Positions 17,179 through 24,557 of a stretch of 64,000 bases of DNA are shown one piece after another. Made by a program: the position numbers and the translations under genes. The stretch's first letter is position 1. Each line of letters starts with the position of its first letter. Under the pieces are notes generated by a model that ran no database searches, was not told the DNA's origin, and saw only the letters and a program-made list of their open reading frames with translations. The stretch covers positions 75,438 to 139,437 of the forward strand of contig NZ_BAXZ01000021.1 of assembly GCF_000684975.1 (NCBI RefSeq), given 5' to 3'. Source of the stretch: Paraburkholderia acidipaludis NBRC 101816. GTDB lineage: Bacteria; Pseudomonadota; Gammaproteobacteria; Burkholderiales; Burkholderiaceae.

Positions 17179-18801
17179 ATGTTCAGCAAGATCAAGGTCG
17201 CTTCAGGCCTGTTATGTGTGCTCGTTGCCTTCTGCGTGCTGCAGCTCGTGACGGCAGGACTCGGTTTCTGGGCGCTCACGCGCACCCACGACGACGTGGA
17301 CAAGCTCTCCCGCGTGGCCCTGCGCCAGACCAACGCGGCCAACGAAATCACCCAGCAGTTGATGGACGCGCGCATCAATCTCTCGCGCGCGGGCACGCGC
17401 ATGGTGCGCGGCGGCACCGAACCCGCCGACATCGTCGGCCACGCGCGCGAGCAGCTCGCCGCCGCCGACCGGACCTTCGCCGCGCTCGCGAACGTGCCGC
17501 CCGTGGACGAGGAGGACCGCGCGCACATCGATACGCTCACGCAGCGCTACCAGGTGTTTCACAAGGCGCTGGGCGAGCTGGCCCAGGACCTCGACGGCAA
17601 CAATATCCAGGCGTTCCTCGACCAGCCCACGCAGTCTTACCAGGACGCCTACATCGCCGAACTGCACAGCTTCGCGCAATACAGCGCGGCGGCGAGCCGC
17701 GATTCGCTCGATTCGATCGATACGCGCATGGCGCTCTTCAAGTCGGTCGGCCTTGCGATCCTCGTCGGCCTGATCGCGCTCGTGGTGGGCGTGCATGCCG
17801 GGCTGCGGCGCGGCGTGGTCGCGCCGCTCGAAGAGGCGGGGCGCCATTTCGAGCGCATTGCGCGCGGGCGTCTGGACGAGCGCGTGGTTGCGCGCGGCGA
17901 CAACGAGATCGGCCGGCTCTTCCGCGGCCTCGCGATGATGCAGGCGAGCCTCGCGCGCACGGTGCACACGGTGCGCGAAGCGGCCGGCTCGATTCACGTG
18001 GGCGCGAACGAGATCGCGACCGGCAATGCCGACCTCTCGGCGCGCACGGAGTCGCAGGCCGCCTCGCTCGAAGAGACGGCTGCGAGCATGGAAGAGCTGA
18101 CCGGCACGGTGCGCAACACGGCCGACAACGCCCGCGAGGCGAGCGTGCTGGCCGACGCGGCGCTGGACGCCACGGCGCGCGGCACGTCGGTGGTGACCGA
18201 GGTGGTCGAGCGCATGCAGGGCATTGCCGCGAGCTCGGACAAGATCGCCGAGATCATCGGCGTGATCGACGGCATTGCCTTTCAGACCAATATTCTCGCG
18301 CTGAACGCGGCCGTCGAGGCGGCGCGCGCGGGCGAGCAGGGCCGCGGCTTCGCCGTGGTGGCGGGCGAAGTGCGCGGGCTCGCGCAGCGCAGCGCGCAGT
18401 CGGCCAAGGAGATCAAGACGCTCATCAGCGAGTCGGTGGCGCAGATTCGCGGCGGCTCGGAACTGGTCGCGCGCGCGGGCGAAGCGATGGAGCAGGTGTC
18501 CACGTCGATCTCGCGCGCCACGCAGATGATGACGGGCATCAGCGCCTCGTCGCTCGAACAGAGCGCCGGCATCGAGCAGGTCAACCAGGCCGTCTCGCAG
18601 ATGGATCAGATGACGCAGCAGAACGCCGCGCTCGTGGAGGAGGCCGCTGCGGCCGCCGCTTCGCTGCACGAGCAGACGCAGCAGCTGGCCAATGCGGTGG
18701 CGGCCTTCGAGATCTCGCCGGCCGTCCTCTCGGACGGGCGCGTGCTGGCAACGGCCGGCGCGCTGCGCACCGAGCCCGAAGCGCAGTTGTTGCTGAGCTG
18801 A
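17179..18801 (+). CDS. Methyl-accepting chemotaxis protein, TarH-type ligand domain
   Basis: 540 residues from ATG 17179; an in-frame GTG three codons upstream is an alternative. The order is a membrane segment (about 7-32), a periplasmic four-helix TarH-like domain (about 33-185), a second membrane segment (about 190-210), a HAMP domain (RRGVVAPLEEAGRHFERIARGRLDERV), and a signalling domain whose hairpin tip is IAFQTNILALNAAVEAARAGEQGRGFAVVAGEVR. The ASLEETAASMEEL stretch is a probable methylation helix. It senses an extracellular ligand and passes the signal to CheA/CheW. No che genes are adjacent. The ligand is unknown. Confidence 0.95.
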   Translation: MFSKIKVASGLLCVLVAFCVLQLVTAGLGFWALTRTHDDVDKLSRVALRQTNAANEITQQLMDARINLSRAGTRMVRGGTEPADIVGHAREQLAAADRTFAALANVPPVDEEDRAHIDTLTQRYQVFHKALGELAQDLDGNNIQAFLDQPTQSYQDAYIAELHSFAQYSAAASRDSLDSIDTRMALFKSVGLAILVGLIALVVGVHAGLRRGVVAPLEEAGRHFERIARGRLDERVVARGDNEIGRLFRGLAMMQASLARTVHTVREAAGSIHVGANEIATGNADLSARTESQAASLEETAASMEELTGTVRNTADNAREASVLADAALDATARGTSVVTEVVERMQGIAASSDKIAEIIGVIDGIAFQTNILALNAAVEAARAGEQGRGFAVVAGEVRGLAQRSAQSAKEIKTLISESVAQIRGGSELVARAGEAMEQVSTSISRATQMMTGISASSLEQSAGIEQVNQAVSQMDQMTQQNAALVEEAAAAAASLHEQTQQLANAVAAFEISPAVLSDGRVLATAGALRTEPEAQLLLS

Positions 18802-18825
18802 TCCGGGCCTGCGTTGCCGCCGCGT

Positions 18826-19920
18826 TTAGCGCGGCAGCGCGAGGTAGGCCGTGAGCAGGTGATAGGGCGTTGTCGACGGCATGTCGGCGCGCGCCACGTC
18901 ACCCGTCGCGTCGCGGCACTCCACCCACCCCTGCGGCGTGAGAAAGCGCGCCGCGAAACGCTCGATCTGCGCCGGCAGCGTCGCGCCCACGGCGGCGTCG
19001 CCGTGCGTCGCGATCGTAGCCATCGCGCGCAGATACTCCGTCTGCGCCCAGATCCGCTGCGCCGGGTCGATCACCCGCCCGCTCTCGTCGAGCGCCGCCG
19101 CCACGGCGCCGCTCGCCGGGTCCACGCCGTGCTGCACGGCGAACGGGAACGCGCGCGCGAGCGCCTCGTCGAGCCCCGACGCGCCCAGCCGTCCCGCGGC
19201 ACAGGAGGCCAGCCAGAACCATTCGAACTGATGTCCGGGCTCCAGCCGATTGCCGGCTGAGCCCAAGGGCAGCTCGGCGATGCAGCCCGTCGGCGCGTGC
19301 ACGAAGGTGCGCGCCACCGCCTCGACGAGCCGCGTGATCGCCGTATCGAAGGCGGTGTCGCCGGTCGCCTCGCGCGCGGCGAGCCACGCTTCGGTCAGAT
19401 GCATCAGCGGATTCTGTATGGGCGTGCCCGTCACGGTCGAGAAAGTGGCGTCGAGCGCCGCGTTCAGGAGCCCTTCGCCGGCGGCGAAACGGTCGACGAT
19501 CAGCGCGGACGTGCTCTGTGCCAGTTCCAGCGCCGCTTTTACGCCGAAGCGCGCGCCGTAGACCGAGCAGGCGAATACCACGAAGGCGTGCGTGTAGAGG
19601 TCCTTGGTGGTGTCGAGCGGCGCGCCCTGCGCATCGACGCTATAGAACCAACCGCCGCGCGCGCTGTCCTGAAAATAGTGTCGCAGCGATTCGAACAGCG
19701 CATGGGCGTGCGCCGCGTCGTCGGCCTGGGAGAACACGAACAGCTGGCGGGCGCAGGCCATCGCGCGGTAGCGCGTGACCGGCAGCGGCGCGGCGCCACC
19801 GGCGTCTACTGCCTCATAAGGCAGGCGCAGCGCGGCGTTGAAGCCCGGGCCGCGCCACAGCGGCAGGACAATGCGGTCGAAGTGGTCGCGCAGTCCTGCT
19901 GCGCCGGTGGGTGCGTTCAT
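18826..19920 (-). CDS. N-acylglucosamine 2-epimerase (AGE) family sugar epimerase/isomerase
   Basis: 364 residues with the (alpha/alpha)6-barrel pattern of AGE/YihS enzymes: RYRAMACARQLFVFSQA, GGWFYSVDAQGAPLDTTKDLYTHAFVVFA, NPLMHLTEAWLAA, LEPGHQFEWFWLA and RIWAQTEYLRA, with the His residues of the active site. Relatives interconvert mannose and fructose, glucose and mannose, or N-acylated aminosugars. It is convergent with the chemoreceptor gene and stands alone. The length matches mannose isomerase-like members, but the substrate cannot be fixed. Confidence 0.88.
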   Translation of the reverse strand: MNAPTGAAGLRDHFDRIVLPLWRGPGFNAALRLPYEAVDAGGAAPLPVTRYRAMACARQLFVFSQADDAAHAHALFESLRHYFQDSARGGWFYSVDAQGAPLDTTKDLYTHAFVVFACSVYGARFGVKAALELAQSTSALIVDRFAAGEGLLNAALDATFSTVTGTPIQNPLMHLTEAWLAAREATGDTAFDTAITRLVEAVARTFVHAPTGCIAELPLGSAGNRLEPGHQFEWFWLASCAAGRLGASGLDEALARAFPFAVQHGVDPASGAVAAALDESGRVIDPAQRIWAQTEYLRAMATIATHGDAAVGATLPAQIERFAARFLTPQGWVECRDATGDVARADMPSTTPYHLLTAYLALPR

Positions 19921-20087
19921 GGTCGGGCGTGGCCGGGCGCCGTGGCCCGCAGTAAAAGATCGTCGGCGATTTTACGCCGAGTGGCGGGGGCGCGGCGAGG
20001 GCCGACGTTCGCGCGCCGGCGCGATATATAGACAAACAGGGCGATATCCGCCCCTGACCGTCCATACCAATAAGGAGGGTGACAACC

Positions 20088-20774
20088 ATGCTCAGTAATG
20101 CGGAACTCATCTCGCGGCTCGTTCTGGCCGCCGCCCTCGGCAGCGTGATCGGCTTCGAGCGCGAACGGCTCTCGTGGGCCGCGGGGCTGCGCACGCACAT
20201 GCTGGTCAGCGTGGGCTCGGCGCTCATCATGATCGTTTCGGCATTCGGTTTCGCCGACGCCCTCAAGTCCGATCACGTCGTGCTCGATCCCTCGCGGATG
20301 GCCGCGCAGGTCGTTTCGGGCATCGGCTTTCTCGGCGCCGGCTCGATCCTGCTGCGCGGCGAGATCGTGCGCGGCCTCACCACCGCCGCGAGCCTGTGGT
20401 CGGTCGCGGCCATCGGCCTTGCCGTGGGCGGCGGCCTCTACACGGGGGCCATTGCGGCGACCGTCATCATTCTGATCATCCTGGCCGGCATCAAGCCGCT
20501 GGAGCGCCGCTTCATCACCTTCCGGCAGCGCCGGCAACTGACACTGCTCGTCGAGCGCGGCAAGCTCACGTTCCACTCGCTGCACGATGCCCTCGGCACC
20601 TCGAGCCCGCGCGTGAAGCAGTTCGTCATGCAGCAGAGCGACGACTCGGCCGAGCTCGACGAGGTGATGATCACGCTGGCCCGGGTTTCTTCGATGGAGT
20701 ACGAGGCCATCTGCGCGGCGCTGCGCCGGCTGCCGGGCGTGAAGGAATTTCGCGAGGACGACACGCAGGCTTGA
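20088..20774 (+). CDS. MgtC/SapB-family membrane protein
   Basis: 228 residues from ATG 20088, chosen over an in-frame GTG at 20079 because AGGAGG (20073-20078) has a 9-bp spacing to it. The N-terminal 140 residues hold four or five hydrophobic segments with the family motifs GSVIGFERE, GLRTHMLVSVGSALIM, VSGIGFLGAGSIL and GLTTAASLWSVAAIGLAVG. A soluble ACT-like C-terminus of about 90 residues follows. MgtC proteins help survival in low magnesium and inhibit the F-type ATP synthase in some pathogens; the role of this paralogue is not known. Confidence 0.92.
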   Translation: MLSNAELISRLVLAAALGSVIGFERERLSWAAGLRTHMLVSVGSALIMIVSAFGFADALKSDHVVLDPSRMAAQVVSGIGFLGAGSILLRGEIVRGLTTAASLWSVAAIGLAVGGGLYTGAIAATVIILIILAGIKPLERRFITFRQRRQLTLLVERGKLTFHSLHDALGTSSPRVKQFVMQQSDDSAELDEVMITLARVSSMEYEAICAALRRLPGVKEFREDDTQA

Positions 20775-20937
20775 GGCCGAGGCGGTTGCGCGGTTGGGCC
20801 GAACTGGACCCGAATCTGGCCTGAGTTCGGCCCGGTCGGCGCGCGCGCCCATGCGACAATGCAGCCTCGAATCCTTCATACGAAGACGTCGCGCCGTGGC
20901 CGGACCAGCCCGCGCGACGCAGGACGCCTCGATCCTC

Positions 20938-21753
20938 ATGGCAGATATCGCTGACAACGCAGACACCGCATTCCTCGGCGCCGCACGCGCGGCGCCGCGC
21001 GACGAGAACACCCTCGATCTTTTCCACGACGACCCGAACCCTGCGCTGACGCAGGCGCCGGGGATCGACGCTCGCCAGAGCGCGTTGAGCGCGGTCGAGC
21101 CGCCGGAGGCGGCGAAGGCCGAGGCGGAGCCCGCGTCCGCGTCCGTGCAAGACGGCATGGCGGACGCGGCGGTTCAAGCGCCACCGGTTGCCGCGGCGGC
21201 ACCGCGTCGGGCCGCGCGGGCAAAAAGGGTAGCGGTGCCGCAGAACCGCCCGGAAGGCGAGGGAGAGGGCGAGGCAAAGGCCGTCGAGGCCGCGGTAGCG
21301 CCGGTGGCCGCCAGCGAATCGCCCGGCGACAGCCCTGCGCCTGCCCAGCCCGACGCCGACCGCGCCCGTGTGATGGCTCTGGCCGACACGGTGGCCGCCC
21401 TACACGGCGTGATTGCCGACCAACGCCGCGCGACGGCCGATCTGTCGCGCCGGATGAAAGGGATGCTCGCGGGGGTGATCGGCGCGGTGCTGGTGACGGT
21501 AGCGGCGGGCATTGCCCAGACCGTCGTGCTCGCGCATCTGGCCTCCGATGCGAGCGCCCAGCAGCAACGCCTCGCGCAGACGATGCAGGACCAGCAGACG
21601 GCGCTGGCGGGCGCGCTGGCGCGTCTTGCGGCGCCGCCTGCCGCGCCCGCGTCGGAACCGGCCGCCGCGAGCAGCGTGGCTCGCCCGGCAAGCCCCCGCC
21701 ACACCCAGCATGCCGCCACGCATGCTCGCCGCGCTCATCCGGCCAGTCACTGA
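20938..21753 (+). CDS. Single-pass membrane protein with low-complexity Ala/Pro/Glu-rich cytoplasmic region
   Basis: 271 residues from ATG 20938 (MADIADNADTAFLG). The first 150 residues are acidic and Ala/Pro-rich with no domain I recognise. One membrane segment lies at about 180-205 (GMLAGVIGAVLVTVAAGIAQ), followed by a short coiled coil (QQQRLAQTMQDQQTALAG) and a basic His/Arg-rich tail. It starts 163 bp after the MgtC-like gene. No function is proposed. Compositional bias makes homology calls unsafe. Confidence 0.65.
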   Translation: MADIADNADTAFLGAARAAPRDENTLDLFHDDPNPALTQAPGIDARQSALSAVEPPEAAKAEAEPASASVQDGMADAAVQAPPVAAAAPRRAARAKRVAVPQNRPEGEGEGEAKAVEAAVAPVAASESPGDSPAPAQPDADRARVMALADTVAALHGVIADQRRATADLSRRMKGMLAGVIGAVLVTVAAGIAQTVVLAHLASDASAQQQRLAQTMQDQQTALAGALARLAAPPAAPASEPAAASSVARPASPRHTQHAATHARRAHPASH

Positions 21754-21840
21754 ATTCCGGTTGGACTCCCGATAACTGCCGCTGGTGTGTTGCATTGGTG
21801 CAACGCACCAATAAGGCATAGCCCTTATGCGACGGGGTGT

Positions 21841-21858
21841 CGCAGCTTTTTTGCTGCG
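21841..21858. terminator. Hairpin with T-rich loop, possible terminator
   Basis: CGCAGC (21841-21846) and GCTGCG (21853-21858) pair around a TTTTTT loop, 88 bp after the stop of the preceding gene. No T-tract follows, so terminator function is uncertain. Confidence 0.35.
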
Positions 21859-21874
21859 ATGCACTAGCTACGGA

Positions 21875-21916
21875 CTAGGGAAAACCCTATAATGCTCTTG
21901 TCCTAGGGAAAACCCT
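21875..21916 (+). promoter_or_regulatory. Tandem CTAGGGAAAACCCT motifs around a -10 box
   Basis: Two identical 14-base copies of CTAGGGAAAACCCT lie at 21875-21888 and 21903-21916, 28 bp apart start to start. Each is itself an AGGG/CCCT inverted repeat around AAAA. A TATAAT box (21888-21893) abuts the first copy and no good -35 is seen, so the promoter may be activator-dependent or repressed from these sites. They precede the 51-residue gene at 21943. Confidence 0.55.
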
Positions 21917-21942
21917 GATCGTCCAACTAACCGGGAGCCGCC

Positions 21943-22098
21943 ATGAGCTTTATCTTCGCACTGGTCCAAAAGGTGAGCGACCTCTTCGCCTCGCCCTATC
22001 TGCCGCTGGATTCGGATTATTCGTACGAAGCGCGCCACCGCGAAGCCGAACGCATCCGCCTCGCGCGCTATATGCCTTTCGGCATGCCGCGCGACTAA
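21943..22098 (+). CDS. Small conserved-type hypothetical protein (51 residues)
   Basis: The start ATG 21943 is supported by CGGGAG at 21932-21937. The protein begins with an amphipathic or hydrophobic segment (MSFIFALVQKVSDLFASPY), then a polar helix rich in Arg and Glu (YEARHREAERIRLARYM) and ends GMPRD. It resembles the many short Burkholderiales proteins of unknown role in overall make-up; I do not assign it to a named family. A TATAAT promoter with tandem motifs upstream and a strong terminator downstream indicate a monocistronic, regulated small gene. Confidence 0.65.
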   Translation: MSFIFALVQKVSDLFASPYLPLDSDYSYEARHREAERIRLARYMPFGMPRD

Positions 22099-22219
22099 AC
22101 CTGCGTGGGTCGGAATAAGGGCTGAAGCCCTCGCTCCGGCCGGCAGCACGAGCGGATCGAGGCGGCGTCGGCCGCCAGCCTCGCCGCATTGAATCTGCTT
22201 TGAATCTGTTTCGCCACAC

Positions 22220-22248
22220 AAGGCCGGGTTCCGTCTGGACCCGGCCTT
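22220..22248 (+). terminator. Rho-independent terminator
   Basis: Perfect 10-bp arms AAGGCCGGGT (22220-22229) and ACCCGGCCTT (22239-22248) enclose a 9-base loop, followed by GTTGCATTT. It probably ends the 51-residue gene's transcript. Confidence 0.7.
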
Positions 22249-22340
22249 GTTGCATTTGGCTCCCCGCGAGCATGCCGGCGCGCACCCGGAGCAGGCGCTA
22301 TCCTTGCCGTTTCGGAATCGAGCGACAGGGAGCGACGGGT

Positions 22341-23261
22341 ATGAGCGGCAAGGTGACAGTGGCGGGCGTGGTCGGCACGGGGTTGATGGGCGTCGGGATC
22401 GCGACGCAGTGCGCGCTGCACGGGCTTCGGACTCTCGTGTACGACGTCGACCCTGCGCGCCTCGCGGACGTTGCGGCGAAAGCCGGGGCCGCGCTGGACG
22501 AACTGATCGACGCCGGCCGCATCGATGCGGCCGCCAAGGCCGCCGCGCTGGCGCGCATCGAGACGACCGGGCGCCTGGACGTGATGGCAGGTGTGCCGTT
22601 CGTGTTCGAGGCCGTGCCGGAAGTGCTCGAACTCAAGCACCGGCTCTACGCGCAATTGAGCGCCGTGCTGTCGCCGGACGCGATCCTCGCGAGCAACACC
22701 AGCGGCTTCGAGCCCGACGCGCTCGCCGCGCCGCTGCCCGCGCCCGAGCGCTTCGTGATTGCGCACTTCTGGAACCCGCCGCATATGATTCCGCTCGTCG
22801 AGGTCGTGCCGGGGCGGGCGACGGCACCCGAGGTCACGGCGCGCACCGCCGCGCTGATGAGCGCGATCGGCATGGAGCCGGTCGTGCTGGCCAAGGCGAT
22901 CCCGGGCTTCGTCGGCAACCGGCTGCAGTTCGCGGTGCTGCGCGAGGCGCTGAACATCGTGCGTTCGGGCGCGGCGACGCCCGACGTCGTGGACCGCGTG
23001 ATGAAGGCGTCGCTCGGGCGGCGCTGGGGGATCGTCGGGCCGTTCGAGAGCGCCGACATGGGCGGCCTCGATACCTTCGTCGATATCTCGTCGCATCTGA
23101 TGCCCGAACTCGCCAAGGACGAAGGCGTGATCGATCTGCTGCGCGAGCAGGTGGAGGCGGGGCGCGTGGGCGTGCGCAGCCGCGCGGGGTTCTACGACTG
23201 GGACGACGAGCACTTCGCACGCGTGAAGGCGGCGCGGCGCAAGCTGATCGCGGGCGGCTGA
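22341..23261 (+). CDS. 3-hydroxyacyl-CoA dehydrogenase family protein
   Basis: 306 residues from ATG 22341. The N-terminal Rossmann domain carries GVVGTGLMGVGIATQCALHG and the NAD-selecting acidic residue in YDVDPARL. The catalytic region has ASNTSGFEPDALA, the His of ERFVIAHFWNPP, and PLVEVVPG. The C-terminal helical domain (about 185-285) has KAIPGFVGNRLQFAVLREALNI. Single-domain relatives oxidise 3-hydroxyacyl-CoAs or short hydroxy acids such as L-carnitine or L-gulonate. No beta-oxidation genes are adjacent, so the substrate stays open. Confidence 0.9.
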   Translation: MSGKVTVAGVVGTGLMGVGIATQCALHGLRTLVYDVDPARLADVAAKAGAALDELIDAGRIDAAAKAAALARIETTGRLDVMAGVPFVFEAVPEVLELKHRLYAQLSAVLSPDAILASNTSGFEPDALAAPLPAPERFVIAHFWNPPHMIPLVEVVPGRATAPEVTARTAALMSAIGMEPVVLAKAIPGFVGNRLQFAVLREALNIVRSGAATPDVVDRVMKASLGRRWGIVGPFESADMGGLDTFVDISSHLMPELAKDEGVIDLLREQVEAGRVGVRSRAGFYDWDDEHFARVKAARRKLIAGG

Positions 23262-23356
23262 CGTTGCGTGGATAGTTTGCGGGCGGGCGCTGCACAAATC
23301 GGGCAGCACGGCGGAAAAGCGTGGCGGGTCAAAGGGTTGGGCCGGGTGTGCGCAGC

Positions 23357-23391
23357 TTATCCACACCCCTATCAACCAAATCTGTGGACAA
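23357..23391. repeat. Paired DnaA-box-like inverted repeat (copy 1)
   Basis: TTATCCACA (23357-23365) and TGTGGACAA (23383-23391) form an inverted pair separated by exactly 17 bp; the arms extend to GCTTATCCACA / TGTGGACAAGC with one mismatch. The same layout recurs at 27294 and 37239. It lies in the 253-bp gap before the flavin reductase gene, where nothing else is recognised. Confidence 0.6.
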
Positions 23392-23514
23392 GCTTGCCCC
23401 GGCGTCCCGCCACCTGACTGGCTCCCCGCGTGTCATAGTGCTAACCCATGCGCACCCGCCGCGAGCCGTTCAGGGCCGCGGTCTTCAATCTGCCACTCAG
23501 CACCGCCAAGCCCC

Positions 23515-24129
23515 ATGCCGAACACCTACTTCTACGACCCCGCTGTCGGCCACGGCCTCCCGCACGATCCGTTCAAGGCGATCGTCGCGCCGCGTCTGAT
23601 CGGCTGGATCTCGAGCCGCTCCGCCGACGGCTGCCTGAACCTCGCGCCCTACAGCTTTTTCGGCGCGTTCGCGACATTCCCGCCCATCATCGGTTTCTGC
23701 AGCGAGGGCCGCAAGGACAGCATCGGCAACATCGAGGCGACCGGCGAGTTCGTCTGGAATCTCACGTCGAAGCCGCTGGCCGCGCAGATGAACCGCACCT
23801 CGGCGCCCGTTGCCGCCGACGTCGACGAATTCGCGCTCGCGGGCCTCACGCCGGTGCCCGGCCGCAACGTGAGCGTGCCGCACGTCGGCGAATCGCCGGC
23901 CGCGCTCGAATGCCGGCTGCTGCAGGTGGTGCGCTTTTCCACCCTCGACGGCACGCCGATGGACAACTGGCTCGCGCTCGGCCAGGTGGTGGGCGTGCAT
24001 ATTCGCGAGGAGTGCCTCAAGGACGGCCTGTTCGACACGCACGCCGCGCAGCCGGTCATGCGCGCGGGCTACCGCGCGGACTACGCGCAGATCGGCGAGA
24101 TGTTCCAGATGGTTCGGCCGACGGCGTAA
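23515..24129 (+). CDS. Flavin reductase family / FMN-binding split-barrel protein
   Basis: 204 residues. The pattern APYSFFGAFATFPPIIGFCSEG, GRKDSIGNIEATGEFVWNL and the later LECRLLQVVRF and VVGVHI strands are those of the FMN-binding split barrel of HpaC-like flavin reductases. Such proteins use NAD(P)H to reduce flavin for partner oxygenases or carry bound FMN. No oxygenase gene is adjacent. The start is the ATG preceding NTYFYDP. Confidence 0.88.
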   Translation: MPNTYFYDPAVGHGLPHDPFKAIVAPRLIGWISSRSADGCLNLAPYSFFGAFATFPPIIGFCSEGRKDSIGNIEATGEFVWNLTSKPLAAQMNRTSAPVAADVDEFALAGLTPVPGRNVSVPHVGESPAALECRLLQVVRFSTLDGTPMDNWLALGQVVGVHIREECLKDGLFDTHAAQPVMRAGYRADYAQIGEMFQMVRPTA

Positions 24130-24159
24130 GCGTCGCGGCCTTCGTCAGGAGAAACGCAT

Positions 24160-24459
24160 ATGCAGATTCCAGCGGGATCGGTGGTGGCCCTCAGCTCGGC
24201 TTCCGCGACGATGTTTTCGATGGGCATGCTCTTTCTCGGCTACTGGGGGCTGCACGAGCCGTCGCCCTGGAACTTCGGCGAGCGTGTCGTCGTGGTTGTC
24301 GCGCTGGCGGGCTTTGCCTGCCTCGGCAGCGTGCCGTTTCTCGCCACCTCGCCCATGGCGACGCCCGACGACGAGTCGCGCATGCGTATGGCGCGCCGCG
24401 CCTTCCTGTGCGGCGCGAGCGCGCTCTGGTGCGCGATCGTCCTTTCGCTGATCGTGTGA
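24160..24459 (+). CDS. Small membrane protein of unknown function
   Basis: 99 residues with three hydrophobic segments: near the N-terminus (MFSMGMLFLGYWGL), in the middle (VVVVVALAGFACLGSV) and at the C-terminus (FLCGASALWCAIVLSLIV). AGGAG lies 7 bp before the ATG. It follows the flavin reductase gene by 30 bp and may be co-transcribed. No family is recognised. Confidence 0.7.
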   Translation: MQIPAGSVVALSSASATMFSMGMLFLGYWGLHEPSPWNFGERVVVVVALAGFACLGSVPFLATSPMATPDDESRMRMARRAFLCGASALWCAIVLSLIV

Positions 24460-24465
24460 ACGCGT

Positions 24466-24509
24466 AGGCGCTCCGAAGCGCGGGGCGCCCTTCGCCTGCC
24501 GGAGCGCCT
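24466..24509 (+). terminator. Long inverted repeat, probable terminator
   Basis: AGGCGCTCCG (24466-24475) and CGGAGCGCCT (24500-24509) are perfect 10-bp arms around a 24-base GC-rich spacer, immediately after the small membrane protein gene and before the PBP gene. The trailing sequence GGGGAATTTTG holds a short T run. Confidence 0.5.
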
Positions 24510-24557
24510 GGGGAATTTTGATACGATGCACGCTTTTCCAGCCGATCCCTTGACTGC

